NCBI RefSeq assembly: GCF_001647545.1
Contig: NZ_LSZH01000013.1
Span: 1 to 64,000, forward strand
Length of the DNA stretch: 64,000 nucleotides
Origin: Acinetobacter sp. SFB
GTDB lineage: Bacteria > Pseudomonadota > Gammaproteobacteria > Pseudomonadales > Moraxellaceae
Direction: 5' to 3'
The notes beneath the pieces were generated by a model. That model was given only the letters and a program-made list of their open reading frames with translations, was not told the origin of the DNA and made no database searches. The first letter of the stretch is position 1; every line of letters begins with the position of its first letter. This document shows positions 8,486-17,999 of the stretch, in pieces. Both the position numbers and the translations under genes were made by a program.

Positions 8486-9997
8486 ATGCGTTATGCCGAT
8501 CCTAATCAAGATGGTTCAAAAGTTCAGTTTAAAGCCCAATATGAAAACTTTATTGGCGGTCAATGGGTAGCCCCAGTAAAAGGTGAATACTTTGACAATA
8601 TTTCTCCTGTCGACGGTAAAGTATTTACCAAGGTTCCACGTTCAAGTGTAGAAGACATTGAGCTGGCACTGGATGCCGCGCATAAGGCCAAAGCGCAATG
8701 GAACAAATCCTCTCCTACTACCCGCTCCAATATGCTATTAAAAATTGCAGACCGTTTAGAAGCCAACCTAGAGCTTCTGGCAGTCGCCGAAACTTGGGAT
8801 AACGGTAAACCCATCCGCGAGACCCTGGCAGCAGATATTCCTTTGGCGATTGACCATTTCCGCTATTTTGCCGGCTGTATCCGTGCGCAAGAAGGCGGTA
8901 TTTCAGAAATTGATGAAGACACCATTGCCTACCATTTTCATGAGCCTTTGGGTGTGGTTGGGCAAATTATCCCTTGGAACTTCCCTATCTTAATGGCGAC
9001 CTGGAAACTGGCACCGGCATTGGCTGCGGGTAACTGTATTGTGCTTAAACCGGCAGAACAAACCCCAGTCAGTATTCTGGTTCTGGTCGAACTGATCCAA
9101 GATCTGCTGCCTGAAGGCGTATTAAACATCGTCAATGGTTACGGTATTGAAGTGGGTCGTCCGCTTGCAACCAATCCACGTATTGCCAAAATTGCATTTA
9201 CCGGTTCAACGGCAGTGGGTCAGCAAATTATGCAATATGCAACCGAGAACATTATTCCAGTCACCCTTGAACTGGGGGGTAAATCACCGAATATTTTCTT
9301 TGAAGACGTAATGGCACAAGATGATGACTATTTAGATAAAGCGCTGGAAGGCTTTGTCATGTTTGCCTTAAATCAGGGTGAAATTTGTACCTGCCCTTCA
9401 CGTGCACTGGTACAAGAAAGCATTGCCGACAAGTTTCTGGAAAAAGCCATTGAGCGTGTTAAACGGATCAAGACCGGTCATCCACTCGATACCGACACCA
9501 TGATTGGTGCACAGGCCTCGCAAGAACAACAGGATAAAATCCTGGGCTGTATCGCAACAGGTCGTGCAGAAGGCGCTGAAATATTGACAGGGGGTGGCGA
9601 ACGTCATGAAGTGGGACAAGGTTTCTATATAGAGCCGACCATTTTTAAAGGCACCAATGACATGAAAACCTTCCAGGAAGAAATTTTTGGACCTGTGCTT
9701 GCTGTAGCGACTTTTAAAGACTTTGACGATGCCATCAAAATTGCCAATGACACCATTTACGGTTTAGGTGCAGGTGTCTGGTCTCGTTCTGCGCATACTT
9801 CTTACCGTGCCGGTCGTGCGATTCAGGCCGGTCGAGTATGGACCAACTGTTACCACATCTACCCTGCGCATGCAGCATTCGGGGGCTATAAAAAATCGGG
9901 CATCGGACGTGAAAACCACAAGATGATGCTTGATCATTACCAACAAACCAAAAACTTATTGGTGAGCTATTCAACTAAACCGATGGGCTTCTTCTAA
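8486..9997 (+). CDS. exaC: acetaldehyde/aldehyde dehydrogenase, ExaC type
   Basis: 503 residues, full length for NAD-dependent aldehyde dehydrogenases; oxidises acetaldehyde and other aldehydes to acids. The N-terminus ([20 protein letters not shown]) is typical of ExaC/AcoD-type enzymes. Motifs: [21 protein letters not shown], the glycine-rich [10 protein letters not shown], the general-base Glu in LELGGKSPN and the catalytic Cys in [12 protein letters not shown]. Ribosome binding site AAAGGAAAATTCAT precedes the ATG. Divergent from the GAF regulator, 200 bp apart, and closed by a strong terminator. It could work with the iron alcohol dehydrogenase nearby. Confidence 0.92.
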   Translation: MRYADPNQDGSKVQFKAQYENFIGGQWVAPVKGEYFDNISPVDGKVFTKVPRSSVEDIELALDAAHKAKAQWNKSSPTTRSNMLLKIADRLEANLELLAVAETWDNGKPIRETLAADIPLAIDHFRYFAGCIRAQEGGISEIDEDTIAYHFHEPLGVVGQIIPWNFPILMATWKLAPALAAGNCIVLKPAEQTPVSILVLVELIQDLLPEGVLNIVNGYGIEVGRPLATNPRIAKIAFTGSTAVGQQIMQYATENIIPVTLELGGKSPNIFFEDVMAQDDDYLDKALEGFVMFALNQGEICTCPSRALVQESIADKFLEKAIERVKRIKTGHPLDTDTMIGAQASQEQQDKILGCIATGRAEGAEILTGGGERHEVGQGFYIEPTIFKGTNDMKTFQEEIFGPVLAVATFKDFDDAIKIANDTIYGLGAGVWSRSAHTSYRAGRAIQAGRVWTNCYHIYPAHAAFGGYKKSGIGRENHKMMLDHYQQTKNLLVSYSTKPMGFF

Positions 9998-10005
9998 GTC
10001 ACTAG

Positions 10006-10043
10006 CAATAAAAAAAGCTGTTTTCCAACAGCTTTTTTTATTG
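10006..10043. terminator. bidirectional terminator between exaC and the isomerase gene
   Basis: CAATAAAAAAAGCTGTT and its complement around a short TCC-like centre; A-run before and T-run after the GCTGTT/AACAGC stem, so it can serve the convergent genes on both sides. Confidence 0.85.
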
Positions 10044-10078
10044 CGCTATTTTTACGCTTTCTATTGGCTTATCTATAC

Positions 10079-10702
10079 TTACAAGTGAATGCTTTTAGAG
10101 AATTCAACTGCAGGTTGAGCCAACGCATCTTCAACGAAATGTAAATGGTCTACTCCCCAATACATTTCATCGTCTACAAACCAAGTGGGCGCGCCAAAAA
10201 CCCCACGACCAATTGCTTCTTCTGTAATCACTTTTAATTCAGATTTAACTTTTTCATCATCTAGCCACAGCGCAACTTGTTGCTGCTCCAAACCCAACTC
10301 ATTGACCAATTGCATGACTTCATTTTGATCATTTAAATTGCGCGGCTGCCCAAACATAGCATCAAAGAAAGCGGTTAAAACGCCAAGAAATTGCTCTGGC
10401 TGAAATAATTTCACTGCAACAATAATCCGCATCAATTGCAAAGTATTAATTGGGAAATAAGGATTCATCTGTATTGGAATATTCCATAGCTTTGACCAGC
10501 GCTGTAAATCCAGCATGGAATAACGCGCTTTAGCAGGAATCATCAGCGGACTACTGTTGCCTGTGGCTTTAAATACACCGCCCAATAACATCGGTTTCCA
10601 GCTAATTTCAGCCTGATATTGAGCTGCTAGGGTTTGAATGCGATGAAAACCGATAAAACTGTATGGACTGCCTAAATCAAAATAAAACTCGATTACCTTC
10701 AT
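10079..10702 (-). CDS. 2-hydroxychromene-2-carboxylate isomerase family protein (DsbA-fold)
   Basis: 207 residues. It begins VIEFYFDLGSPYSFIGFHR, the thioredoxin-like start of the HCCA isomerase/kappa-GST family, in which a Ser replaces the redox cysteine and binds glutathione. GVFGAPTWFVDDEMYWGVDHL near residue 168 is the conserved C-terminal family motif. Known relatives isomerise hydroxychromene carboxylates in naphthalene breakdown or transfer glutathione. It is followed upstream by an SDR gene with 43 bp between them, probably one operon divergent from a TetR regulator. Confidence 0.85.
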   Translation of the reverse strand: MKVIEFYFDLGSPYSFIGFHRIQTLAAQYQAEISWKPMLLGGVFKATGNSSPLMIPAKARYSMLDLQRWSKLWNIPIQMNPYFPINTLQLMRIIVAVKLFQPEQFLGVLTAFFDAMFGQPRNLNDQNEVMQLVNELGLEQQQVALWLDDEKVKSELKVITEEAIGRGVFGAPTWFVDDEMYWGVDHLHFVEDALAQPAVEFSKSIHL

Positions 10703-10745
10703 TATTACGCTTCCCTCTCTAATTTATTATTTGAACTGCAATTTT

Positions 10746-11513
10746 TTACCACCGTTCCATCCACGGTCTTAAATCCATTTCATGCGTCCAAGCATCACGT
10801 GGCTGATGAGCCAAATGCCAGTAATTTTCTGCCAGATGTGCAGGGTTTAAAATACCATCTTCTGCCTTGCGTGCATAAATATCTGGAAAAGTGGTTTGGA
10901 TAAATTCGGTGTCGATGGCACCATCTACCACGACATGGGCCACATGAATGTTTCGTGGTCCCAGTTCGCGTGCCATACTTTGTGCCAAAGCACGTAAAGC
11001 ATGTTTGGCTCCTGCAAAGGCGGCAAAATGTGATGATCCACGTAGTCCTGCAGTGGCTCCAGTGAAAATAATCGTACCGCGCTCTCGCTGTACCATACGT
11101 TTTGCCACTTCACGGCCGTTAAGAAATGCAGAAAAACAGGCCATTTCCCAAATTTTAAAATATTTACGTGCGGTTTCTTCCAGAATACTACAGGGCACAT
11201 TGGCACCGATATTAAACACCATCACTTCAATGGGTCCAATCTGAGTTTCAATCTCTTCAATCAATTCAATCACCTGCTCCTCTTTACGGGCATCCGAGGC
11301 AAAACCATATGCTTGCCCCCCGAGGCTTTCAATCTCTTGAATTAAAGGTTGCAGTTTTTCAGCGGTGCGCCGTGTCATACAAGTAATATATCCACCACGG
11401 GCAAATCGTTTAGCAATTTCCCCACCTGTGGCATCACCTGCACCAATCACCAAAGCAACTTTGCCTTTAGTTTGGGGTAGATGTCCCTCTGTTTGTTCTA
11501 ATACCTGTGGCAT
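10746..11513 (-). CDS. atypical short-chain dehydrogenase/reductase
   Basis: 255 residues with a Rossmann SDR layout, but key positions deviate. The glycine motif reads VIGAGDATGGEIAKRF, and at the catalytic YxxxK site the sequence is FAAFAGAKHALRALAQSM, so Phe stands where Tyr is expected. NIGANVP replaces the usual NNAG. This looks like the SDR subfamily whose members carry FASAK/FAGAK and HVAHVVVDGAIDT; their reaction is not known to me. The ATG at 11513 is preferred over an upstream GTG because GGGGATAACT precedes it. Probably cotranscribed with the isomerase gene and regulated by the divergent TetR. Confidence 0.75.
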   Translation of the reverse strand: MPQVLEQTEGHLPQTKGKVALVIGAGDATGGEIAKRFARGGYITCMTRRTAEKLQPLIQEIESLGGQAYGFASDARKEEQVIELIEEIETQIGPIEVMVFNIGANVPCSILEETARKYFKIWEMACFSAFLNGREVAKRMVQRERGTIIFTGATAGLRGSSHFAAFAGAKHALRALAQSMARELGPRNIHVAHVVVDGAIDTEFIQTTFPDIYARKAEDGILNPAHLAENYWHLAHQPRDAWTHEMDLRPWMERW

Positions 11514-11531
11514 AGTTATCCCCACTATAAA

Positions 11532-11556
11532 ATAACGATCGTTATGATAACGATTA
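11532..11556. promoter_or_regulatory. probable TetR operator
   Basis: Perfect 14-bp palindrome ATAACGATCGTTAT at 11532-11545 followed directly by a further half site ATAACGATTA. It lies between the divergent SDR and TetR genes and overlaps the likely promoter of both, as expected for an autoregulatory TetR site. Confidence 0.65.
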
Positions 11557-11605
11557 CTATGTTATAATTTTGATCAAGAGTCAACCATATCATGGTCTAT
11601 AAATT

Positions 11606-12187
11606 ATGCGATATAAAGCGGGTTATAAAGAACAAAAAAGACAAGAACTATTGAATATCAGTGGTCAATTGGCCAAAAAAAATGGCTTTGCCAATACTGG
11701 CGTAGATAGCTTTATGAACGCAGCACAGATGACCAGTGGTGCATTTTATTCACACTTTTCCTCTAAACATGATTTATTCAAAGCCCTGATTGAAGCTGAA
11801 CTACAAAAAAGTTTACTGGACTGGCAAAAAAATCCGCATGAGGATTTGGCAGCATGGATTGATTTTGAACTCGAGCGTTATCTGGCAATTTCACATGTGC
11901 AACGGGCTGATCAAGGCTGTATTTTGCCGGCTTTAAGCAGTGAAGTTGCGCGTTCCGATGATGAAATTAAACAATTGTATCAAAGCGAACTGATACGTGG
12001 ACATGCCTTATTCGTCAAACATTTGGGCCGTGAAGATTTAGCTTGGGCAGTAATGTGTCAACTGGTCGGTGCCATCTTGATGGCACGAACTGTAGCGGAT
12101 GATAGGGTTAAAATTATGATTTTAAACTCCAGTAAATGGATGATTCGTCAAAGCCTCGGGTTAAACAACCCAAATGTTTCAGCTTAA
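11606..12187 (+). CDS. TetR/AcrR family transcriptional regulator
   Basis: 193 residues. The N-terminal helix-turn-helix is clear: ELLNISGQLAKKNGFANTGV, then MNAAQMTSGAFYSHFSSKHD LF, the canonical TetR recognition helix ending YxHFxxKxxL. The C-terminal ligand domain carries GCILPALSSEVAR, seen in the branch related to NemR-like regulators. It probably represses the divergent SDR/isomerase operon through the palindrome between them; the ligand is unknown. Confidence 0.9.
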   Translation: MRYKAGYKEQKRQELLNISGQLAKKNGFANTGVDSFMNAAQMTSGAFYSHFSSKHDLFKALIEAELQKSLLDWQKNPHEDLAAWIDFELERYLAISHVQRADQGCILPALSSEVARSDDEIKQLYQSELIRGHALFVKHLGREDLAWAVMCQLVGAILMARTVADDRVKIMILNSSKWMIRQSLGLNNPNVSA

Positions 12188-12289
12188 AGTTTTATATTAA
12201 AATTCTACACAATAACGTTATAAGCTGCTTTAGTTCTGTGGCTTTTCAGGCTACATTCAAAACTTAATTTATTAACTAAATATATCAAC

Positions 12290-12997
12290 ATGCAGAATCT
12301 TCCAGACACCATCTATGCCATTCAACACCTCGCCTTTGAAGACTTAGGACATTGGGAAGATATTTTTTATCAACTTGGCTTTCGGGTACGTTATTTCGAA
12401 GCAGGTGTGGATGACCTAAGCAAAGCATTTCAGCACAAAGGCTTGACCATTATTTTAGGTGGACCCATCGGCGTTTATGAAAGCAATGACTATCCTTTCC
12501 TACAACAAGAAATTGACTTACTAAAAGTACGCTTGAAAGAGAATTTACCGACCTTGGGTATTTGTTTAGGTGCACAACTGATTGCGCATGCTTTAGGTGC
12601 AAAAGTCTATGCAGGTGATGAAAAGGAAATAGGCTGGAGCAAACTCAGTCTTTCAAATACTGTAAATAACGTGCTGACACCATTAAATGATACAGCTGTT
12701 TTACACTGGCATGGCGATACATTCGATTTGCCGGAACAGGCTGAATTACTGGCCAGCTCTGACATTTACCCAAATCAGGCTTTTTCAGTGGGCAAAAATA
12801 TTCTGGCGTTACAATTCCATCTTGAAGTTACTGCAGAGAGCCTGGAAAAATGGCTCATTGGACATACTTGCGAATTACGACAAGCAAATATCAATATTCC
12901 ACAGTTGCGGGCAGATAATAAAAAATATGCCCTGTCATTAGAAACGGTTACTACACAAATTTTACGAAACTATATGAAGCAAGTGATAAATAAATAA
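12290..12997 (+). CDS. class I glutamine amidotransferase (GMP-synthase-like)
   Basis: 235 residues, single amidotransferase domain. The nucleophile Cys is in LGICLGAQLIAHALGAKVYA near residue 94, with the His of the triad in LALQFHLEVTAESLEKW near residue 180. IILGGPIGVYESNDYPFL is the oxyanion/Gly-Gly loop typical of stand-alone GuaA-N-like proteins. Such proteins hydrolyse glutamine or gamma-glutamyl compounds; no partner synthetase is adjacent. Followed by a LysE-type exporter 60 bp downstream on the same strand, which may be cotranscribed. Confidence 0.85.
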   Translation: MQNLPDTIYAIQHLAFEDLGHWEDIFYQLGFRVRYFEAGVDDLSKAFQHKGLTIILGGPIGVYESNDYPFLQQEIDLLKVRLKENLPTLGICLGAQLIAHALGAKVYAGDEKEIGWSKLSLSNTVNNVLTPLNDTAVLHWHGDTFDLPEQAELLASSDIYPNQAFSVGKNILALQFHLEVTAESLEKWLIGHTCELRQANINIPQLRADNKKYALSLETVTTQILRNYMKQVINK

Positions 12998-13058
12998 ACT
13001 TTAATTTATGATCTAATTCATTTATAAGGGTGTCATTCATTTATATAATTTTTTGACA

Positions 13059-13688
13059 ATGACACCTTTAATCAGTATTGCGGTAATTCATTTTTTTGCC
13101 TTGATCAGTCCAGGTCCCGATTTTTTCTTTGTCACTCAAAGTGCCATTCGCCAGTCCAGATCGCATGCCCTATTTGCGGCTTTAGGTATTTCCCTGAGCA
13201 TTTTAGTCTGGTCAATTTGTGCAATCAGTGGTTTGCATTACCTTTTCCAAAAGATAGCATGGCTGCAACAGGTGCTGATGATTTTAGGCGGCCTATACCT
13301 GCTTTATTTAGGCATACAATTGCTGAAATCCGCTTTCAATAAAAATCCGACGCCTGTCTCGAAAAATCAGAATGAAATCCTGCCAAAAAAATCACACCGT
13401 ACCCTATTAGTTCAAGGTTTTCTGACCAATATGGCTAACCCCAAAGCGCTAATCTATTTCAGCAGCGTCTTTTCCATCGCCATTAGCACAAATGTCAGTA
13501 TTTTTGAGCAAAGTTCATTGCTAGCGCTGGTATTTATCGAAAGTCTGATGTGGTTTTCTGTTGTTGCTCTGGTTTTTTCTGCAGCAAAAATTAATCATTA
13601 TTATCAAAAATTCAGCAAGAAAATTGACGGCATTACCGGCGGGATTTTTATCAGTTTTGGCTGCCTGCTGATCTTAAACCGTGATTAA
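13059..13688 (+). CDS. LysE/RhtB family amino-acid exporter
   Basis: 209 residues from the ATG at 13059 (a TTG six bases earlier is a weaker alternative). Six hydrophobic segments and the family signature FFALISPGPDFFFVTQSAIRQ near the N-terminus, and NMANPKALIYFSSVFS in the middle, match LysE/RhtB translocators that export amino acids or homoserine lactone-like compounds across the inner membrane. Substrate not assignable. Ends in a strong terminator shared with the convergent YceI gene. Confidence 0.85.
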   Translation: MTPLISIAVIHFFALISPGPDFFFVTQSAIRQSRSHALFAALGISLSILVWSICAISGLHYLFQKIAWLQQVLMILGGLYLLYLGIQLLKSAFNKNPTPVSKNQNEILPKKSHRTLLVQGFLTNMANPKALIYFSSVFSIAISTNVSIFEQSSLLALVFIESLMWFSVVALVFSAAKINHYYQKFSKKIDGITGGIFISFGCLLILNRD

Positions 13689-13710
13689 CGCATTTAAAAT
13701 AATTTAAACA

Positions 13711-13738
13711 AAAAAAGCACCATCAATGGTGCTTTTTT
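13711..13738. terminator. bidirectional terminator
   Basis: AAAAAAGCACCAT-CA-ATGGTGCTTTTTT, 13-bp arms, between convergent lysE-type and yceI-type genes. Confidence 0.9.
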
Positions 13739-13755
13739 ATTAGCGCATTTTAGAC

Positions 13756-14340
13756 TTATTTTTTTGCAGGAACAGAGGCTTCAGTGGTGATATTCACAGT
13801 AATCTTATCGCCCACATTTGGAACATAACCGCTTATACCAAAGGCTGAACGGTTAAATGAAGTGGTTGCATTGAAACCCACAGTTTGCAGTTTAGTCATT
13901 GGATGAACTGCCTGTTTATTTAACATAGCATCTAAAACCACAGGTTTAGTGACACCTTTCACCGTTAAATCACCGGTAATTTTGTACTTGTTTTTGCCTA
14001 AAGCCTGAACTTTGGTACTTTTAAAAGTAATGTTCGGATATTTGGCAGCATCAAAGAATTCTGCTGATTGAATATGCTCATCCAATGCTTTTACATTGGT
14101 GTTGATACTTGATACTGGAATATTGACATTTACCGATGAATTGGCAGGTTTTTCATTATCGACATTAATGGTACCTTGAATGTCAGAAAAGTTCGCAGAA
14201 GGTGTAGAGAAACCAAAGTGGCTCCAAGAGAAAACAGTTGCTGAATGTTGCGGATCAATTTGGTAAGCAACGGGTTTTGCCAAAGATAAAGTTGCAACCG
14301 ATGCAACCGCCAAACCTAAAGTTATTGCTTTGAAATTCAT
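13756..14340 (-). CDS. YceI family periplasmic protein
   Basis: 194 residues with a Sec signal peptide (hydrophobic LGLAVASVATLSLAKPVA, cleavage probably after the Ala near 21). The mature part has the YceI lipocalin-like pattern: YQIDPQHSATVFSWSHFGFS, then FDAAKYPNITFKSTKV, LTVKGVTKPVVLD and FNRSAFGI. YceI proteins bind amphiphilic isoprenoids such as polyprenyl chains in the periplasm. Monocistronic. Confidence 0.9.
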   Translation of the reverse strand: MNFKAITLGLAVASVATLSLAKPVAYQIDPQHSATVFSWSHFGFSTPSANFSDIQGTINVDNEKPANSSVNVNIPVSSINTNVKALDEHIQSAEFFDAAKYPNITFKSTKVQALGKNKYKITGDLTVKGVTKPVVLDAMLNKQAVHPMTKLQTVGFNATTSFNRSAFGISGYVPNVGDKITVNITTEASVPAKK

Positions 14341-14733
14341 GTGTTTTATCTCTCTTTGGAATAATTGTTAGTGTATAGCTTTATTATCTTAATTCACTGG
14401 TATAGATAAAACGATATGTTGCAAGAATAGAACACTCACTTGGGTTTACTACACGACACTCGCCTCAATATAAAGATGTTGATGTTAATCAATTGATAAT
14501 TTTCATAAATTCTTTTTAATCAGCTTTCATTATTCTATCTCAGTCTCTAATTTGCATTGTTTTTTGAATAATATTGGAATTATTTAATACAAAAAATGTA
14601 CAGTTTAGAGACATGATATTGCAAGAAGATCAGGTGACTTTACAGATAATTGACTGGCTGGGTCTATTTAACTTTAAATGAAATGAACCATCCGAAAGCA
14701 ATTAAAGATAATTAACCCATCGCTAAAATAATT
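14341..14733. other. non-coding spacer
   Basis: Holds the promoter region of the leftward yceI-type gene near 14345-14420; beyond that no gene or repeat is recognised. A 22-codon frame at 14612 has no family resemblance and is not called. Confidence 0.5.
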
Positions 14734-14755
14734 AAAGCCCCATATAGGGGCTTTT
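14734..14755. terminator. hairpin terminator of the 71-aa protein gene
   Basis: AAAGCCCC-ATATA-GGGGCTTT just downstream (minus strand) of the stop codon at 14772. Confidence 0.75.
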
Positions 14756-14771
14756 AAAGATCATTAATCTT

Positions 14772-14987
14772 TTACAACTTTTCAACCAACACACGATCGA
14801 CTTGTTTTAAGCCAGTGTGCTTTTCACGATTTTGGCGACGAACTTTAATCACTTTTTCTTCGTCCAGTTCTTTCAGCATCAACACGACCGCCATCATGCT
14901 TTCCAGCGGAAGATCCTGACCGATCCACTTTTGCTCGCCCGGTTCCATTAAAGTGATTTCATCACTAATTTGGTTATAAAGGCTCAT
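14772..14987 (-). CDS. hypothetical small protein, 71 aa
   Basis: Begins MSLYNQISDEITLMEPGEQK; the ATG at 14987 is chosen because AGTGAGGAAAAT lies immediately upstream, while the longer in-frame version has no ribosome site. No signal peptide or membrane segment; rich in charged residues, with MMAVVLMLKELDEEKVIKVR in the centre, which could be a winged-helix-like fragment. Function unknown. It sits downstream of nothing on its strand and has its own terminator, so it is an independent small gene. Confidence 0.7.
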   Translation of the reverse strand: MSLYNQISDEITLMEPGEQKWIGQDLPLESMMAVVLMLKELDEEKVIKVRRQNREKHTGLKQVDRVLVEKL

Positions 14988-15105
14988 ATTTTCCTCACTT
15001 ATGCTGAATAGATGCCATCTCAAAAGGAATACTCAATGAATGGCATCACTATATACTTTTTTCTAAAAACTGCTAGAACAATATCGTTAAAAATTTATTA
15101 AAATA

Positions 15106-15128
15106 AAAACGCCCCGTGGGGGGCGTTT
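15106..15128. terminator. terminator of tkt
   Basis: AAAACGCCCC-GTG-GGGGGCGTTTT, GC-rich stem flanked by A/T tracts, 22 bp past the transketolase stop codon. Confidence 0.85.
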
Positions 15129-15150
15129 TCGCTCATTTAATCTTTTAAAA

Positions 15151-17139
15151 TTAAGCAGTAATTTCTTTTACCGCAGCAACCACAGCATCAGTTGTAATAC
15201 CGAAGTATGTGTACAAGTCTTTCGCAGGTGCAGATTCACCATAAGTCGTCATACCGATCACACGACCATCCAGACCTACAAATTTCCACCAGTAATCTAC
15301 ATGCGCAGCTTCAACCGCTACACGTGCACGAATGTTCGATGGAAGAACCGCTTCACGATAAGCCGCATCTTGTTTAACAAATTCTTCAGCACATGGCATA
15401 GAAACAACACGCACACCTTCAAGTTGTGCGTATGCTTCCATCGCAAGAGATACTTCAGAACCGGTTGCAATGATGATTGCTTTTAATTCGCCCTTTTCTT
15501 CAGCCAATACATAAGCGCCTTTGGCAACATCAGCAATTTGAGCATCGGTACGCGTTTGGAAGGGCAAGTTTTGACGAGAGAAAATTAGTGCAGTTGGACC
15601 TTCAGAACGCAAAAGTGCAGATTTCCACGAAATCGCGGCTTCAACGGTGTCACATGGACGCCAAGTATTTAGGTTTGGTGTACCACGAAGTGATGCAATT
15701 TGTTCTACCGGTTGATGTGTAGGACCGTCTTCACCCAGACCAATCGAGTCATGCGTATAAACATGAATCACACGTTGTTTCATGATGGCAGACATACGTA
15801 CTGCATTACGTGCATATTCCATGAACATCAGGAAGGTTGCTACGTAAGGAATAAAACCGCCATGAAGTGCAACACCATTGGCAATGGCGGTCATACCGAA
15901 CTCGCGTACGCCATAGTGTACGTAGTTACCCGCTGGATTATCCTGAATACCTTGTGCACCTTTCCAAAGGGTCAGGTTAGAACCTGCAAGGTCTGCAGAA
16001 CCACCCAAAATTTCAGGAAGTTGTGGTGCAAATGCTTGAATCGCTGCTTGGCTTGCTTTACGCGTTGCAACTGTTTCGCCTTTTGCATTCACTTCAGCAA
16101 TATACGCATCTGCGTTGGCAACAAAGTCAGCCGGTAAATCACCAGAGATACGGCGTTTAAGTTCAGCAGCTTCTGTTGGATATTTTGCAGCATAGGCAGC
16201 AAATACCTCATTCCAGGCAGCTTCAGATTTAGCACCTTGTTCTTTTGCATCCCAAGCAGCATATACGTCTGCAGGAATAACAAATGCTTCGTCAGTCCAG
16301 CCTAGAGCTTCACGCGTTAAAGTAATTTCGTCATTACCTAAAGGCGCACCGTGGCAATCTTCTTTGCCCTGTTTGTTTGGTGAACCTAAACCAATCACTG
16401 TTTTACACATAATTAATGTTGGTTTAGCAGTTTCAGCTTTTGCATCTACAGTTGCCTGACGAATCGCATCAGCATCATGACCATCAACTTTAATCACTTG
16501 CCAGCCATAAGCATGGAAACGTTGTTCAGTGTCGTCAGAGAACCAGCCTTCCACTTCACCGTCAATTGAAATACCGTTGTCGTCATAGTAAGCAATAAGT
16601 TTACCGAGACCTAAAGTACCCGCCAATGAACATGCTTCGTGTGAAACACCTTCCATCAGGCAACCATCACCTAAGAAACAGTAAGTGAAATGGTCAACCA
16701 CTTTAATGTCGTCTTTGTTGAACTGAGCCGCTAAAGTTTTTTCTGCCACAGCAAAACCAACTGCATTGGCAATACCCTGACCGAGTGGACCCGTTGTCGT
16801 TTCGATTCCTGGTGCATAACCCAATTCAGGGTGACCTGGCGTTTTAGAATGTAATTGACGGAATTGTTGAAGATCCGCAATTGAAAGCTCATAACCGGTT
16901 AAATGTAATAATGCATATTGAAGCATTGAGCCATGGCCGTTCGACAATACAAAACGGTCGCGGTTGGCCCATTGTGGATTTGTTGGGTTATGATTTAAAA
17001 ATTCGCGCCATAGTACATCAGCGATATCTGCCATCCCCATTGGAGCACCTGGATGTCCTGAATTTGCTTTTTGCACAGCATCCATTGCCAATACACGAAT
17101 TGCGTTTGCAATACGACGTTCGTTAAGCGGGGTTGTCAT
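15151..17139 (-). CDS. tkt: transketolase
   Basis: 662 residues, full length. It transfers two-carbon ketol units in the non-oxidative pentose phosphate pathway (cytosolic, thiamine diphosphate and Mg dependent). Visible motifs: [19 protein letters not shown] at ~25-43, the ThDP motif [13 protein letters not shown] with the downstream [10 protein letters not shown], and in the pyrimidine domain [17 protein letters not shown] and [18 protein letters not shown]. Start ATG at 17139. Monocistronic with its own terminator; a long spacer separates it from the divergent metK. Confidence 0.97.
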   Translation of the reverse strand: MTTPLNERRIANAIRVLAMDAVQKANSGHPGAPMGMADIADVLWREFLNHNPTNPQWANRDRFVLSNGHGSMLQYALLHLTGYELSIADLQQFRQLHSKTPGHPELGYAPGIETTTGPLGQGIANAVGFAVAEKTLAAQFNKDDIKVVDHFTYCFLGDGCLMEGVSHEACSLAGTLGLGKLIAYYDDNGISIDGEVEGWFSDDTEQRFHAYGWQVIKVDGHDADAIRQATVDAKAETAKPTLIMCKTVIGLGSPNKQGKEDCHGAPLGNDEITLTREALGWTDEAFVIPADVYAAWDAKEQGAKSEAAWNEVFAAYAAKYPTEAAELKRRISGDLPADFVANADAYIAEVNAKGETVATRKASQAAIQAFAPQLPEILGGSADLAGSNLTLWKGAQGIQDNPAGNYVHYGVREFGMTAIANGVALHGGFIPYVATFLMFMEYARNAVRMSAIMKQRVIHVYTHDSIGLGEDGPTHQPVEQIASLRGTPNLNTWRPCDTVEAAISWKSALLRSEGPTALIFSRQNLPFQTRTDAQIADVAKGAYVLAEEKGELKAIIIATGSEVSLAMEAYAQLEGVRVVSMPCAEEFVKQDAAYREAVLPSNIRARVAVEAAHVDYWWKFVGLDGRVIGMTTYGESAPAKDLYTYFGITTDAVVAAVKEITA

Positions 17140-17999
17140 AGGTCAGAGTCCAACTAAATCGTTTAAAGAAGATGATGAATAGGAAAATTCAAAGCTGGCT
17201 ATATTGTCTTAAAAAAACGCCAAGGGGTAAAGCCTAATAGTCAACATTTCAACATTTATTCGTGACTAGGCATGTTTAAATGCAGGTAGAGTTCAATTTC
17301 ACATCGCTTTTAAGTATTTAACTTGATACTAAATACCGTGATTTATTTAATTTAAGACTCATCAATAATATTTTAACGATAACTCAGCTTCATTTATTCA
17401 ATTAGAACATTATTCAGACATTTTGGTTATTAAAAGAATCATTTTTTTAATTTAGCTAGGAATGGATGAATTTCCCTCATCTGATGACGGCTATAAAGTT
17501 TTATTTAACGAATAGTTGATCAATTAACATCCGATAGACACAAAAGTTGAATAAAATTCATCTTTAAAAAAAATTAATGAAAAATATAATTATTTAAAGT
17601 CTATATTTTGTGACTGTTTTTATTGTTCATAATTACTCATATAAGATCGATAGAGCGATCTAAAAATAATCTTTCCACATAAATCATCTCAACTAATATT
17701 CTGATAATGATCATTATTTTTATATAGCAATTTTAACAGGCAATCTGAGCAATAATATTTCATTCACTGATCAATACGCTTTGACGAGGTGATTAAATAT
17801 TGACTCTATAAAATTTTTTATAACAGAAATGCCAATTTAAAAACCCAATTTCTTCTGCTTATCAGTTTTTTAGATGCATATATCAATTAAAAAGTCGTGA
17901 AATTGAAATAATTTCAGTCATTTTGGTCGCATAGAACTAGTCCAAAAGTCTAACTCGATGTAACATATCGGGTCTTTAAAATTAACTGTGATAGGGCTT
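17140..17999. other. long spacer between divergent tkt and metK
   Basis: About 860 bp with no protein-like frame. It must hold the promoters of tkt (left) and metK (right). A small perfect inverted repeat AGATCG-ATAGAG-CGATCT lies at 17644-17661. No SAM or SAH riboswitch architecture could be recognised by eye in the ~300 bases before metK. Confidence 0.55.

Noticed and set aside
14612..14680. 22-codon frame MILQEDQVTLQIIDWLGLFN
   Set aside because: Too short, no ribosome site or terminator and no similarity recognised.
17900..17999. SAM/SAH riboswitch before metK
   Set aside because: No recognisable conserved core or nested helices by eye; would need a covariance-model search.
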